Positions 11,501 through 24,859 of a stretch of 64,000 nt of DNA are shown here, piece after piece. Under the pieces are notes generated by a model. That model was not told the DNA's origin. It searched no databases and saw only the letters and a list, made by a program, of their open reading frames with translations. Position 1 is the stretch's first letter. The number at the start of each line of letters is the position of its first letter. This DNA is from Sinonovacula constricta (Eukaryota > Mollusca > Bivalvia > Cardiida > Solecurtidae): positions 26,093,235 through 26,157,234 of the forward strand of contig CM017558.1 in assembly GCA_007844125.1 (NCBI GenBank), given 5' to 3'. Made by a program: the position numbers and the translations under genes.

Positions 11501-14500
11501 ACCCACAACCTGGATAGCTGAGACATAAACAGGTCCGACCGGATGACCCACGACCTGGATAGCGGAGACATAATACAGTCCGACCGGATGTACCCACGAC
11601 CTGGATAGCGGAGACATAATACAGATCCGACCGGATGTACCCACAACCTGGATAGCTGAGACATAATAGGTCCGACCGGATGAACCCACAACCTGGATAG
11701 CTAAGACATAATACAGACCCGACCGGATGTACCAACGACCTGGATAGCTGAGATATATTACAGGTCCGACCGGATGAACCCACAACCTGTATAGCGGAGA
11801 CATAATACAGACCCGACCGGATGAACCCACAACCTGGATAGCTGAGACATAATGCAGGTCCGACTAGTTGACCCCAAAACCTGGATAGCGGAGACATAAT
11901 ACAGGTCCGACCGGATGAACCCACAACCTGGATAGCTGAGACATAATACAGGTCCGACCGGATGTACCCATGATCTGGATAGCTGAGACATAATACAGAT
12001 CCGACCGGATGAACCCACGACCTGGATAGCGGAGACATAATACAGGTCCGACCGGATGTACCCACGATCTGGATAGCTGAGGCATAATAGAGGTCCGAAC
12101 CGGATGAACCCACGATCTGGATAGCTGAGACATAATACAGGTCCGACCGGATGTACCCCCGATCTGGATAGCTGAGACATAATACAGGTCCGACCGGATG
12201 AACCCACAACCTGGATAGCGGAGACATAATACAGGTCCGACCGGATGAACCCACAACCTGGATAGCGGAGACATAATACATATCCGACCGGATGAACCCA
12301 CAACCTAGACACCGGAGACATTATACATATCCGACCGGATGATCCCACAACCTGGATAGCTAAGACATAATACAGACCCGACCGGATGAACCCACAACCT
12401 GTATAGCGGAGACATAATACAGACCTGACCGGATGAACCCACAACCTGAATAGCTGAGACATAATACAGGTCCGACCGGATGAACCCACAACCTGGATAG
12501 CGGAGACATAATACAGATCCGACCGGATGAACCCACAACCTGGATAGCTGAGACATAATACAGGTCCGACCGGATAAACCCACAACCTGGATAGCTGAGA
12601 CATAATACAGGTCCGACCGGATGAACCCATAACCTGGATAGCTGAGACATAATACAGGTCCGACCGGATGAACCCACGATCTGGATAGCTGAGACATAAT
12701 ACAGATCCGACCGGATGAACCCACGACCTGGATAGCGAAGACATAATACAGGTCCGACCGGATGAACCCACAACCTGGATAGCGGAGACATAATACAGGT
12801 CCGACTGGATGAACCCACAACCTGGATAGCTGAGACATAATACAGGTCCGACCGGATGAACCCATAACCTGGATAGCTGAGACATAATACAGGTCCGACC
12901 GGATGAACCCACGATCTGGATAGCTGAGACATAATACAGATCCGACCGGATGAACCCACGACCTGGATAGCGAAGACATAATACAGGTCCGACCGGATGA
13001 ACCCACAACCTGGATAGCGGAGACATAATACAGGTCCGACTGGATGAACCCACAACCTGGATAGCTGAGACATAATACAGGTCCGACCGGATGAACCCAC
13101 GATCTGGATAGCTGAAACATAATACAGATCCGACCGGATGAACCCACGACCTGGATAGCGGAGACATAATACCGGTCCGACCGGATGAACCCACGATCTG
13201 GATAGCGGAGACATAATACAGGTCCGACCGGATGAACCGTCGACCTGGATTGCTGAGATATAATACAGGTCCGACCGGATGTACCCACGATCTGGATAGC
13301 GGAGACATAATACAGGTCCGACCGGATGAACCCACAACCTGGATAGCTAAGACATAATACAGGTCCGACCGGATGTACCCACGATCTGGATAGCTGAGAC
13401 ATAATACAGGTCCGACCGGATGTACCCACGATCTGGATACCTGAGACATAATACAGGTCCGACCGGATGAACCCACGACCTGGATAGCGGAGACATAATA
13501 CATATCCGACCGGATGAACCCACAACATGGACACCGGAGACATTATACATATCCGACCGGATGAACCCACAACCTGGACACCGGAGACATTATACATATC
13601 CGACCGGATGAACCCACAACATGGACACCGGAGACATAATACATATCCGGCCGGATGAACCCACGGCTTGGAAAGCGGATACATAATACAGGTCCGACCG
13701 GATGTACCCACGATCTGGATAGCTGAGGCATAATAGAGGTCCGACCGGATGAACCCACGATCTGGATAGCTGAGACATAATACAGGTCCGACCGGATGTA
13801 CCCACGATCTGGATAGCTGAGACATAATACAGGTCCGACCGGATGAAACCACAACCTGGATAGCGGAGACATAATACAGGTCCGACCGGATGAACCCACA
13901 ACCTGGATAGCGGAGACATAATACATATCCGACCGGATGAACCCACAACCTAGACACCGGAGACATTATACATATCCGACCGGATGATCCCACAACCTGG
14001 ATAGCTAAGACATAATACAGACCCGACCGGATGAACCCACAACCTGTATAGCGGAGACATAATACAGACCTGACCGGATGAACCCACAACCTGAATAGCT
14101 GAGACATAATACAGGTCCGACCGGATGAACCCACAACCTGGATAGCGGAGACATAATACAGATCCGACCGGATGAACCCACAACCTGGATAGCTGAGACA
14201 TAATACAGGTCCGACCGGATAAACCCACAACCTGGATAGCTGAGACATAATACAGGTCCGACCGGATGAACCCATAACCTGGATAGCTGAGACATAATAC
14301 AGGTCCGACCGGATGAACCCACGATCTGGATAGCTGAGACATAATACAGATCCGACCGGATGAACCCACGACCTGGATAGCGAAGACATAATACAGGTCC
14401 GACCGGATGAACCCACAACCTGGATAGCGGAGACATAATACAGGTCCGACTGGATGAACCCACAACCTGGATAGCTGAGACATAATACAGGTCCGACCGG

Positions 14501-17500
14501 ATGAACCCACGACCTGGATAGCGGAGACATAATACAGGTCCGACCGGATGTACCCACGACCTGAATAGCGGAGACATAATACAGATCCGACCGGATGTAC
14601 CCACAACCTGGATAGCTGAGACATAATACTGGTATGACCGGATGAACCCACAACCTGGATAGCTAAGACATAATACAGACCCGACCGGATGTACCAACGA
14701 CCTGGATAGCTGAGATATATTACAGGTCCGACCGGATGAACCCACAACCTGTATAGCGGAGACATAATACAGACCCGACCGGATGAACCCACAACCTGGA
14801 TAGCTGAGACATAATGCAGGTCCGACTAGTTGACCCCAAAACCTGGATAGCGGAGACATAATACAGGTCCGACCGGATGAACCCACAACCTGGATAGCTG
14901 AGACATAATACAGGTCCGACCGGATGTACCCATGATCTGGATAGCTGAGACATAATACAGATCCGACCGGATGAACCCACGACCTGGATAGCGGAGACAT
15001 AATACAGGTCCGACCGGATGTACCCACGATCTGGATAGCTGAGGCATAATAGAGGTCCGACCGGATGAACCCACGATCTGGATAGCTGAGACATAATACA
15101 GGTCCGACCGGATGTACCCCCGATCTGGATAGCTGAGACATAATACAGGTCCGACCGGATGAACCCACAACCTGGATAGCGGAGACATAATACAGGTCCG
15201 ACCGGATGAACCCACAACCTGGATAGCGGAGACATAATACATATCCGACCGGATGAACCCACAACCTAGACACCGGAGACATTATACATATCCGACCGGA
15301 TGATCCCACAACCTGGATAGCTAAGACATAATACAGACCCGACCGGATGAACCCACAACCTGTATAGCGGAGACATAATACAGACCTGACCGGATGAACC
15401 CACAACCTGAATAGCTGAGACATAATACAGGTCCGACCGGATGAACCCACAACCTGGATAGCGGAGACATAATACAGATCCGACCGGATGAACCCACAAC
15501 CTGGATAGCTGAGACATAATACAGGTCCGACCGGATAAACCCACAACCTGGATAGCTGAGACATAATACAGGTCCGACCGGATGAACCCATAACCTGGAT
15601 AGCTGAGACATAATACAGGTCCGACCGGATGAACCCACGATCTGGATAGCTGAGACATAATACAGATCCGACCGGATGAACCCACGACCTGGATAGCGAA
15701 GACATAATACAGGTCCGACCGGATGAACCCACAACCTGGATAGCGGAGACATAATACAGGTCCGACTGGATGAACCCACAACCTGGATAGCTGAGACATA
15801 ATACAGGTCCGACCGGATGAACCCACGATCTGGATAGCTGAAACATAATACAGATCCGACCGGATGAACCCACGACCTGGATAGCGGAGACATAATACCG
15901 GTCCGACCGGATGAACCCACGATCTGGATAGCGGAGACATAATACAGGTCCGACCGGATGAACCGTCGACCTGGATTGCTGAGATATAATACAGGTCCGA
16001 CCGGATGTACCCACGATCTGGATAGCGGAGACATAATACAGGTCCGACCGGATGAACCCACAACCTGGATAGCTAAGACATAATACAGGTCCGACCGGAT
16101 GTACCCACGATCTGGATAGCTGAGACATAATACAGGTCCGACCGGATGTACCCACGATCTGGATACCTGAGACATAATACAGGTCCGACCGGATGAACCC
16201 ACGACCTGGATAGCGGAGACATAATACATATCCGACCGGATGAACCCACAACATGGACACCGGAGACATTATACATATCCGACCGGATGAACCCACAACC
16301 TGGACACCGGAGACATTATACATATCCGACCGGATGAACCCACAACATGGACACCGGAGACATAATACATATCCGGCCGGATGAACCCACGGCTTGGAAA
16401 GCGGATACATAATACAGGTCCGACCGGATGTACCCACGATCTGGATAGCTGAGGCATAATAGAGGTCCGACCGGATGAACCCACGATCTGGATAGCTGAG
16501 ACATAATACAGGTCCGACCGGATGTACCCACGATCTGGATAGCTGAGACATAATACAGGTCCGACCGGATGAAACCACAACCTGGATAGCGGAGACATAA
16601 TACAGGTCCGACCGGATGAACCCACAACCTGGATAGCGGAGACATAATACATATCCGACCGGATGAACCCACAACCTAGACACCGGAGACATTATACATA
16701 TCCGACCGGATGATCCCACAACCTGGATAGCTAAGACATAATACAGACCCGACCGGATGAACCCACAACCTGTATAGCGGAGACATAATACAGACCTGAC
16801 CGGATGAACCCACAACCTGAATAGCTGAGACATAATACAGGTCCGACCGGATGAACCCACAACCTGGATAGCGGAGACATAATACAGATCCGACCGGATG
16901 AACCCACAACCTGGATAGCTGAGACATAATACAGGTCCGACCGGATAAACCCACAACCTGGATAGCTGAGACATAATACAGGTCCGACCGGATGAACCCA
17001 TAACCTGGATAGCTGAGACATAATACAGGTCCGACCGGATGAACCCACGATCTGGATAGCTGAGACATAATACAGATCCGACCGGATGAACCCACGACCT
17101 GGATAGCGAAGACATAATACAGGTCCGACCGGATGAACCCACAACCTGGATAGCGGAGACATAATACAGGTCCGACTGGATGAACCCACAACCTGGATAG
17201 CTGAGACATAATACAGGTCCGACCGGATGAACCCACGATCTGGATAGCTGAAACATAATACAGATCCGACCGGATGAACCCACGACCTGGATAGCGGAGA
17301 CATAATACCGGTCCGACCGGATGAACCCACGATCTGGATAGCGGAGACATAATACAGGTCCGACCGGATGAACCGTCGACCTGGATTGCTGAGATATAAT
17401 ACAGGTCCGACCGGATGTACCCACGATCTGGATAGCGGAGACATAATACAGGTCCGACCGGATGAACCCACAACCTGGATAGCTAAGACATAATACAGGT

Positions 17501-17812
17501 CCGACCGGATGTACCCACGATCTGGATAGCTGAGACATAATACAGGTCCGACCGGATGTACCCACGATCTGGATACCTGAGACATAATACAGGTCCGACC
17601 GGATGAACCCACGACCTGGATAGCGGAGACATAATACATATCCGACCGGATGAACCCACAACATGGACACCGGAGACATTATACATATCCGACCGGATGA
17701 ACCCACAACCTGGACACCGGAGACATTATACATATCCGACCGGATGAACCCACAACATGGACACCGGAGACATAATACATATCCGGCCGGATGAACCCAC
17801 GGCTTGGAAAGC
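8572..17812. repeat. 47-bp satellite, about 196 copies, with higher-order structure
   Basis: Head-to-tail units of 47 bp built on GGTCCGACCGGATGAACCCA plus CAACCTGGATAGCGGAGACA. Units carry diagnostic variants (AACCTGG/GACCTGG/GATCTGG, GCGGAGA/GCTGAGA, ATGAACC/ATGTACC), so long blocks can be recognised again. The same variant strings recur at offsets 2956, 2726 and 1410 bp. The last two are exactly 58 and 30 units; the first is 63 units minus 5 bp. The minus strand lacks stop codons in all three frames over long stretches because 47 is not a multiple of 3 and the unit has no stop in any frame. I do not call these genes. Confidence 0.97.
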
Positions 17813-18450
17813 GGAGACATACTTGTAACACAGGTACGACCAAATGAACCAACGAGCTGGATAGCTGTGATATACACGTAACACAGGCATGACCGGATGA
17901 CATACATATAACACAGGTACGATCATAGGAACCCAAGAGCTGAATATCGGAGATAACACTGTAACACAGGTACGACCGGATGAACCCACGATCTGGATAA
18001 CGGAGATATACATGTAACACAGGTACGGCCGTATGAACCCACGAGCTGGATAGCGGAGACATACATGTAACACAGGTTCGGCCGTATGAACCCACGAGCT
18101 GGATAGCGGAGACATACATGTAACACAGGTACGACCGGATGAACCCACGATCTGGATAACGGAGATATACATGTAACACAGGTACGGCCGTATGAACCCA
18201 CGAGCTGGATAGCGGAGACACACATGTAACACAGGTACGACCGGATGAACCCACGATCTGGATAACGGAGATATACATGTAACACAGGTACGGCCGTATG
18301 AACCCACGAGCTGGATAGCGGAGACATACATGTAACACAGGTTCGGCCGTATGAACCCACGAGCTGGATAGCGGAGGCATACATGTAACACAGGTTCGGC
18401 CGTATGAACCCACGAGCTGGATAGCGGAGACAATGCTGGTCTGACCGGCT
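17813..18450. repeat. 53-bp satellite related to the 47-bp array
   Basis: About 12 copies of a 53-bp unit (GTACGGCCGTATGAACCCAC, GAGCTGGATAGCGGAGACAT, ACATGTAACACAG). It aligns to the 47-bp unit, with the extra bases in the CATACATGTAACACAG segment where the 47-bp unit has CATAATACAG. The switch is abrupt, and the first four or so units are more diverged. It ends at unique DNA near 18450. Confidence 0.92.
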
Positions 18451-18639
18451 GAACCAATTCACGTCTTACTCGATGATGCTAGAGAAAGGCAAACGGGGTC
18501 CTTAAACATGTTTTCTGGGGTTCTGTTGAACTACTTATATTTCTAAAATATGATTTAATACACGTTTGTTGTCAATCAAATGATGGATTAATGACACATT
18601 TTGCGAAAATGCATTTTGTGGTTTCTTAACACATTGCTC

Positions 18640-18845
18640 TCGATGTGCTATCGTGATTATAGAAGATATAACGATTCATATAGAATATAGATGACCATAT
18701 AAGATATCGAGGATTGAAGAAAATATATAGGCTTATAGAAGATATAGAGGAATATATAGGATATAGAGGATTATAGAGGATATACAGGATTACAGAGGAT
18801 TGTAGAAGATAAAGAGGATTATATATAGGATTATGTCTATTCGGA
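18640..18845. repeat. degenerate AT/purine-rich short tandem repeat
   Basis: Loose repeats of GGATTATAGAAGATATAGAG, roughly 17-20 bp, in about ten imperfect copies. Confidence 0.7.
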
Positions 18846-19550
18846 GAATCACAAAACATCTCTAATAATTCCTGAAATGTGTGAGCCCTGACTAATTAAG
18901 ATACTATCCCAACCCCTCCCCCGTGTGAATTAATCAATAAAATGTCATTTGTACTTTTTTAATATTGATTTGCAAGTCAACAAGCAGAATTCACTTATTT
19001 AAACTGTTACATTATTTTACATTGAATACAACTACAATACCAATTAATGTATAATTGAAATAGTGAGCAACCAAAGTATAGAGCTTGTATCTGTGCTAGC
19101 GGGTGTTGAAATTATTTGTTTCTTCTCTTTACAGACGCGTTGTGATAAGTTTAAGAAATAAAAATAAGGCACAGATGTTAAGTAGAAATACATGTCGAAA
19201 TATAAATTTACAAAGATACAAGTACAAATATTCAAGTAATAACATAAGAAGAATATTGCTCACTGTCTTGTACAGTAGTAGCATTATTTTATCAGTAGTT
19301 AATTACTATGCTTGATGGTTGAGTCAGTGCGCTTTCAGTATTATTATGTTAAAATTACTGCACCATTGATAATCAGTACACGTAACTGTCCGATACACAC
19401 CAGTCATTGTATCATCACAGAAAAGATACACATTGTAGTAAAGAAATTACTGTTAAACATGGCAACATTTAATTGGAGCTCAACAGTTTTGGCAAATCTT
19501 CAGACATCCTACGGACTGGCCGTTGTTATAAAATGAGTTGTCAAAAAAAC
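18846..19550. other. intergenic, nothing recognised
   Basis: AT-rich. ORFs at 19044-19536 are short, overlap on both strands and show no motif. Confidence 0.65.
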
Positions 19551-19554
19551 TATA

Positions 19555-19672
19555 GTTGACAATCAGGGAAAATGTCAATGGTTTTGACATTCAGGGAAAA
19601 TGTCAATAGTTTTGACATTCAGGGAAAATGTCAATGGTTTTGACATTCAGGGAAAATGTCAATGGTTTGAAT
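19555..19672. repeat. 28-bp tandem repeat, four copies, each with an inverted repeat
   Basis: Four copies of TGACATTCAGGGAAAATGTC plus AATGGTTT (28 bp). Each unit contains TGACATT and AATGTCA, a 7-bp inverted repeat around a 7-base loop. The first copy has CAATC for CATTC. Confidence 0.93.
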
Positions 19673-22600
19673 AATAGATACTGTAATGAAAAAGGATGAT
19701 AAAGTTAATATTAAAAACAGGAATGTTCAGTTATGTCAAAGTGAGAAAAATGTGCACCGTAAATTATGCTGTATGGTGCAACTTAGCTGCAATATATTAC
19801 TTTAATAAGAGGTACTTTCTATCTTTTTGATCTAACATGTGTGTTAGATTCTCTGATGGAAGTACACTTCACTGCTTTTAGACGACGGTAACAAAACAGC
19901 GGTTACCAAATGTAATTGTGTGGCTTTTTGATATGTGTAAACTGTGTCATTTTAGTATTTCTTTTACATAAACAAGGGATTCTCATCTTTATACATAGTA
20001 GATATGATGGCTGTGCATATTTAAACTTTTTGCAATGGTCCATGATTGACTTTGTAGTATCAGACAACAGAGCATTACAACAGAAGAGCCAATATGTTAC
20101 CAGTGAATTAACGAGCGTGTTGATTGCATCGTTTGTTTAATATTTTCTGATATGGTCTTTTTGCCTTAGCTGCGCCTACTAAGATCATCTGACTGAATTT
20201 ACATGTTTCTTCATATCCATCTTGCAATCACAAGCTGCACCCTGAGGACTTTATCGTAAAGTCTTTTATGCTTTTCAACAAAACTCGTATCGCACTTTGC
20301 TGTAAACAGAATTACCTCAGTTTCCATTGTGTTTCATAGCGATACATCACAGTAACGATGCCATTGAAATGGCATGATGCTTCGGCTTGGAAAACATTGT
20401 CGTTGGGTTCAAAGAATACAAATATCTGCCTGTCTTAAACCTAAAATTGATGTATAAGCCAATGATGTTTCCTCTCGGTAGCATATATATACACCTTCTC
20501 GTAAATCTCCTTCCTTACTCGTAAAATCATCATCCGGCTCCCACCTCCAATCTGCCCGGTTGATGTTTGTGCTTTCAAGGCTTTGAACTATTCGACGCTT
20601 GCAATTTGTCAATAGAACGCGTATGTATAATAGACGTTTGGCAGCATTAATTAAATACATGTTAAATCAATGAAAGAATCAGCAGGATTCGAACCAGTGA
20701 CCACTTACATCTGTTGCTAAGTCATAACGACCATCTAAGCTATTGCAGCTGACGTTTATCACCTAAATAAATAATATCGAAATGATATGAGTTTGGCTGT
20801 TTCGTCATACATAAACCGCTTATGGCAACATACGAAGATACATAATAGCCGAATCAATGCTGCCAGAAACAAGCACTTGTGGTGAGTGTATTATCTTCGG
20901 ATAAATTTTGTCACGGGTAATAGATCATTTCAAAACAAGAATTATATGGCACAAAAAAAGACAATGGCGATTGATCCACAGCCAATAGGGCTGTCAAGCG
21001 CTAGTTGAAACTTATCAAAATCCTAACATAGGATGTACAAATATATATGTTTAAGTTTGAATTTAAACAGTGTGCTGGTGAGCTGGTCGCAAAGTATTTT
21101 TAAATTACGTTAAATATACCAATACCCAGTTATGGAGCAGAATTTGGGCATTTATTCGCTGTTTATCTTTCAATTTCTATTTATCTAATTTATATTCATA
21201 TTCATTAAATTCTTATCTATAATCATATAAATTTATATTGATTTAAACACGTTTAATTGCTACTTTTTAATTGACAGTTAAACATCTGTATTTTGATACT
21301 GCAGAATGTAAGGATGAATTGTTTCTACTTCTTTCTTGTTTAAACTACGTGATTAAAATATTATGTTGCATACTTCTTCCTTTTCAATTTGAATATTTAG
21401 TTTTAACTAATGATCTTGAACGTCCGTTCTTTTAAAAATACAAAGTGGGTTACATAACACTAGAATAAAATCTATACGAATGCACTTAGACGAATACGAA
21501 CTGCAATAACACGAATACGAAATTACATCTGGCCGGGAACCAATATTTATTCGACAATAAAAAAACAACTCAGCGGTGTGAGACCTAAGCTACGGCCACA
21601 GTGATTCTGTGACCTATGGAAAAGAGTCGCACCCAAAGATTCCACGAAATCCAGGGTAACAACAAGGGTAAGCGTTTGTTCAATATAGAGCAAAATTACA
21701 CAGAGTACATATATTATGTCAGTTTCAAAAGTAGAAACAACTATTATCATTTCCAATCACATGTTGATATGAACTTGATTTAAACTGTTGTTGTCGTTCA
21801 GAGCTCGAGTTTATTAAATCGCCGCATAGTATTGTATCAACACACCGTGTGCTCACGGAAAATACCGAAGCGATACATGAGTTATCTCCCGTCAATAAGA
21901 TTTTGCGCTAGAATTTTAGGTCTGGTACCCAGCTAGGACAAAACAAGCAAATATTATTGATTAGATTCTCTATTTTCAGTGTGAATCGAATGGGAATAAG
22001 AGTTGCACAAATACATTTGAAAGAAACAAGTTCGAGAAAAAACACTTTCAATTAAATAAGTAGAAATAGCAGATGTTTGAATCAATAAGTTATTTATTGG
22101 TATCTAATATTAAATTAAACGAATTAAGATGAAGTACTGGCATTGGCTTTAGAATATTACAACTTACAATAAACATAGTAAGATAGAATAAATCAATATT
22201 TAAGTAAAGAATTTTGATTTACTCACAGACGAATCAAATTTGTAGGAATATGATTTATACTTAAGCAAATGAAAACAACAAGTAGTCAAATGAATAAATG
22301 CCTAAATTCTGCGCATACCCAGTGACGATGACAGTAGGACACAAAACAGATATACGTTTGTTCAAATCCTAAAAAAAACACGATCATTTTATCACATTTT
22401 GCCATTTTCTTTCTTTTGTTACGGAGTTATGTCGACAAATTAGCTTTTGAGTGTTATTTTAGACTTCTGGCCAGTTAAAGCTGTCGTGCCAGCCAGTGAT
22501 ATATCGTAAACGTGTGTGCAGGAAATGAAGTGATAAAGTTTATTATTAGAATAAGGATATCGTTACCTGGTTTTGTCTTATCAGAGATTTCAGTACATCA

Positions 22601-22678
22601 CACTTTCCCATACATTTCATTTCAACTAAATCTGCAATTATTGCTGGATTTTTATTCGTGCAGCATCTCATAACTAGT
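19673..22678. other. intergenic AT-rich DNA
   Basis: No gene recognised apart from the tRNA-like SINE head listed separately. Short ORFs (19916-20140, 20409-20660, 21547-21756) have no motif or start context that I can support. Confidence 0.6.
20678..20755 (-). mobile_element. tRNA-like SINE head (candidate)
   Basis: Read on the minus strand, TAGCTTAGATGGT resembles a pol III A box, and ACTGGTTCGAATCC, about 45 bases on, contains a perfect B box (GGTTCGAATCC). TCAGC and GCTGA near the two ends could pair as an acceptor stem. The anticodon and T stems do not fold well, so this is a tRNA-derived SINE head rather than a functional tRNA. The body and tail of the SINE were not delimited. Confidence 0.45.
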
Positions 22679-22684
22679 ATAATT

Positions 22685-24274
22685 GTAACACGATCTGTGA
22701 TTTTGGGTCCAAATGCGGTAATGACGTTACGCTTAAAACGCGGTTAGACTTGGCACATCCTTTTTTTACTTGAAAACCTCACACGTGCGCGTACGCTGTT
22801 GGGTTATCATTGTTTTGCAAGGGTAGAAATACGGAATTTACTTGATGGATAACTGGGATAATCATTTTATAAATAAAAAATCATAAGTAGTCATTATTGT
22901 CCCTTTATATCTGCAGTAAACCTCACGCCTTTCTGTGTGTTTACGTGACCTTATTTTGAGCGGGAAACGCGTCGGTGAATGTTCTACAAAACAAATTGCT
23001 ATTTAAAAACCAAGTTTCGAACTCTAAGGAGTAATGTCAAAGGGAAAAATATGTTTGTTAGGTTTTGTTTAATCTTCTTTGATTGTATAAAGTGTTTTAA
23101 TTTTAAGAATTTTTATACAAATGTTATTTTTCACAGCGAAATCGAATCCAAGAGAAAATTAGTCAGTTGGTGATATGTCACCATTTATTTATAAACACTG
23201 ATATTCCATCGAATGATTAAGTATTTAATACATGTAGTACTCATAATTGATATTAAGTATTAGATAATTGAGATATTGCTTTTTGTATGTAGAAAGAAAA
23301 CACAATAAATGTACAATCGTCGGTGCATCGCCAGGTAGCTACAAAACCTCCCATTATAATTCTTGCACCGACCAGTTCTGGAACCAAGTTGATGAGAGGT
23401 TGAGGAGAACAAACCAGTGACCCAGAACCCTCGACCACACAGAAATCATTATATATAAATACAACATTATTATATTTAAAAACAGGTTGAGCACTGAGAC
23501 TTAAATGACATTAATTGTGTTGCTTTCATATATCTCAGTACTACCCTAGTGTTTATCAGATACATTTTACAATATAAATCTTATATTTACAATATATATA
23601 TTGTATTTTGTAGTTTTGACTTACTTTTTAAATACTAGTAAGCTGTCATATAATTATATATTTTCAAAAGTCTGTAGGTGAGCAGATTGTACTTAGTATC
23701 AAGCTTAGACTAGCTTTTACATCTGTATATTAATCTTGCTGTCTTGTAATCAGAGAAAGTTATAAGAATTATGAAGTCGACATTATTCTGCATTTCCTAT
23801 AGAACTGATTAGTTATTTCTATTTTGTTTATAACAGTCAAATTTGCTATTTTGGCTAATGTACATCACAATATACAAAATTAATATGTTATCAGCATTTA
23901 CTCGGCAAAAGACACCTTTATGACTATAAAATACCCATTTTCTTGGTTGCAATGGTAACCATTTTCAATTTAAGAATGTATACTAAATCAAATTATGGGT
24001 TATGAAATTTTATATACTTGCCATTGTCAAAAACATGTTTTATTGTGTATTTAACACAATGATTTTCAGTAAGCATACAATTGCAAAGTATTTACTGTCT
24101 TTGTTGTTGGTTATTTTCTCCTTAAAGGGGCCAATACTGCCGTCGTGAAAATTGTTATAACTATGGTATTTTTCGAATATTTTAAAATAAGGAATAATTG
24201 TAGTTTTAGAAAACATATAAAACCCAATTTCTCACAGGTACCTCATTTAGACCCAAAATCACAGATCGCGTCAC
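22685..24274. mobile_element. 1.59-kb non-autonomous element with ~36-bp terminal inverted repeats
   Basis: The left end GTAACACGATCTGTGATTTT and the reverse complement of the right end GTGACGCGATCTGTGATTTT match without gaps for about 36 bp with four differences, continuing through GGGTC/T-CAAATG. The ends are directly flanked by ATAATT on both sides (22679-22684 and 24275-24280), a candidate 6-bp target-site duplication. The interior is AT-rich with no transposase frame. The superfamily cannot be assigned from this. Confidence 0.65.
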
Positions 24275-24280
24275 ATAATT

Positions 24281-24780
24281 AATATGTAAAAATAAAGTAA
24301 ATGCGTTGATCTACATTTAAGCACATTTTAATTCATATACATTATATACATGTATATCATTAAATCAGTAATGTCGTATCAACGGAAAGTCAATTCGACA
24401 CATTTATGACCTGCTATCGTAATTATGTGGACTCATACATCAAATCAAAGGAATGAATATCCAATTGAAACTATTTACATAGCATTATATTCAAACCAAC
24501 CAATTATAAATGTCTTCGGCAATAAGACGGATATTAAATGTTAAAATCCTTACATTAACTCTTGTTGAATTAAAATGGGAAATGTAAATAGATAAGGTAG
24601 GTCTGGTATCTGAAGACTATCATTTATATGTTGTTATGAACAGTAATACACCAGCGTTTAAGGTTACGCTAGTCAGGTTAAGGGTTGATTACCATTGTGG
24701 TATTAATGACGTAGCATTCGCGTGGCTGCTGGAGGGGGTGGGGGATCATGCTAGAAGGTTCGTTTGTTTATTTTTAACTG
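24281..24780. other. intergenic AT-rich DNA
   Basis: Nothing recognised apart from the downstream promoter-like block. Confidence 0.6.
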
Positions 24781-24783
24781 GGT

Positions 24784-24840
24784 TTCGAGAATGTTCTGGG
24801 TTTCGTGAATGTTCTAGAAATTCTTTGGGTCTATATAAGG
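24784..24840 (+). promoter_or_regulatory. heat-shock elements plus TATA box
   Basis: TTCGAGAATGTTC at 24784-24796 is a perfect three-unit heat-shock element (TTCnnGAAnnTTC). TTCGTGAATGTTCTAGAA at 24802-24819 is a perfect four-unit one. A TATA box, CTATATAAG, follows at 24831-24839. The arrangement matches heat-shock-factor-driven pol II promoters. No long ORF follows: downstream are repeated AAGTTTGGATA blocks and a 49-codon frame at 25003-25152. It may belong to a retroelement long terminal repeat or to a small or non-coding transcript. Confidence 0.6.
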
Positions 24841-24859
24841 GCGTGTTAGCCGATTTAGA

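Noticed and set aside
8500..18462. Many long minus-strand ORFs (up to 1,300 codons) as repeat-protein genes
   Set aside because: All three frames are open at once, translations are cyclic permutations of one 47-codon string, and the frames follow the satellite edges exactly. There is no signal peptide, domain or splice structure.
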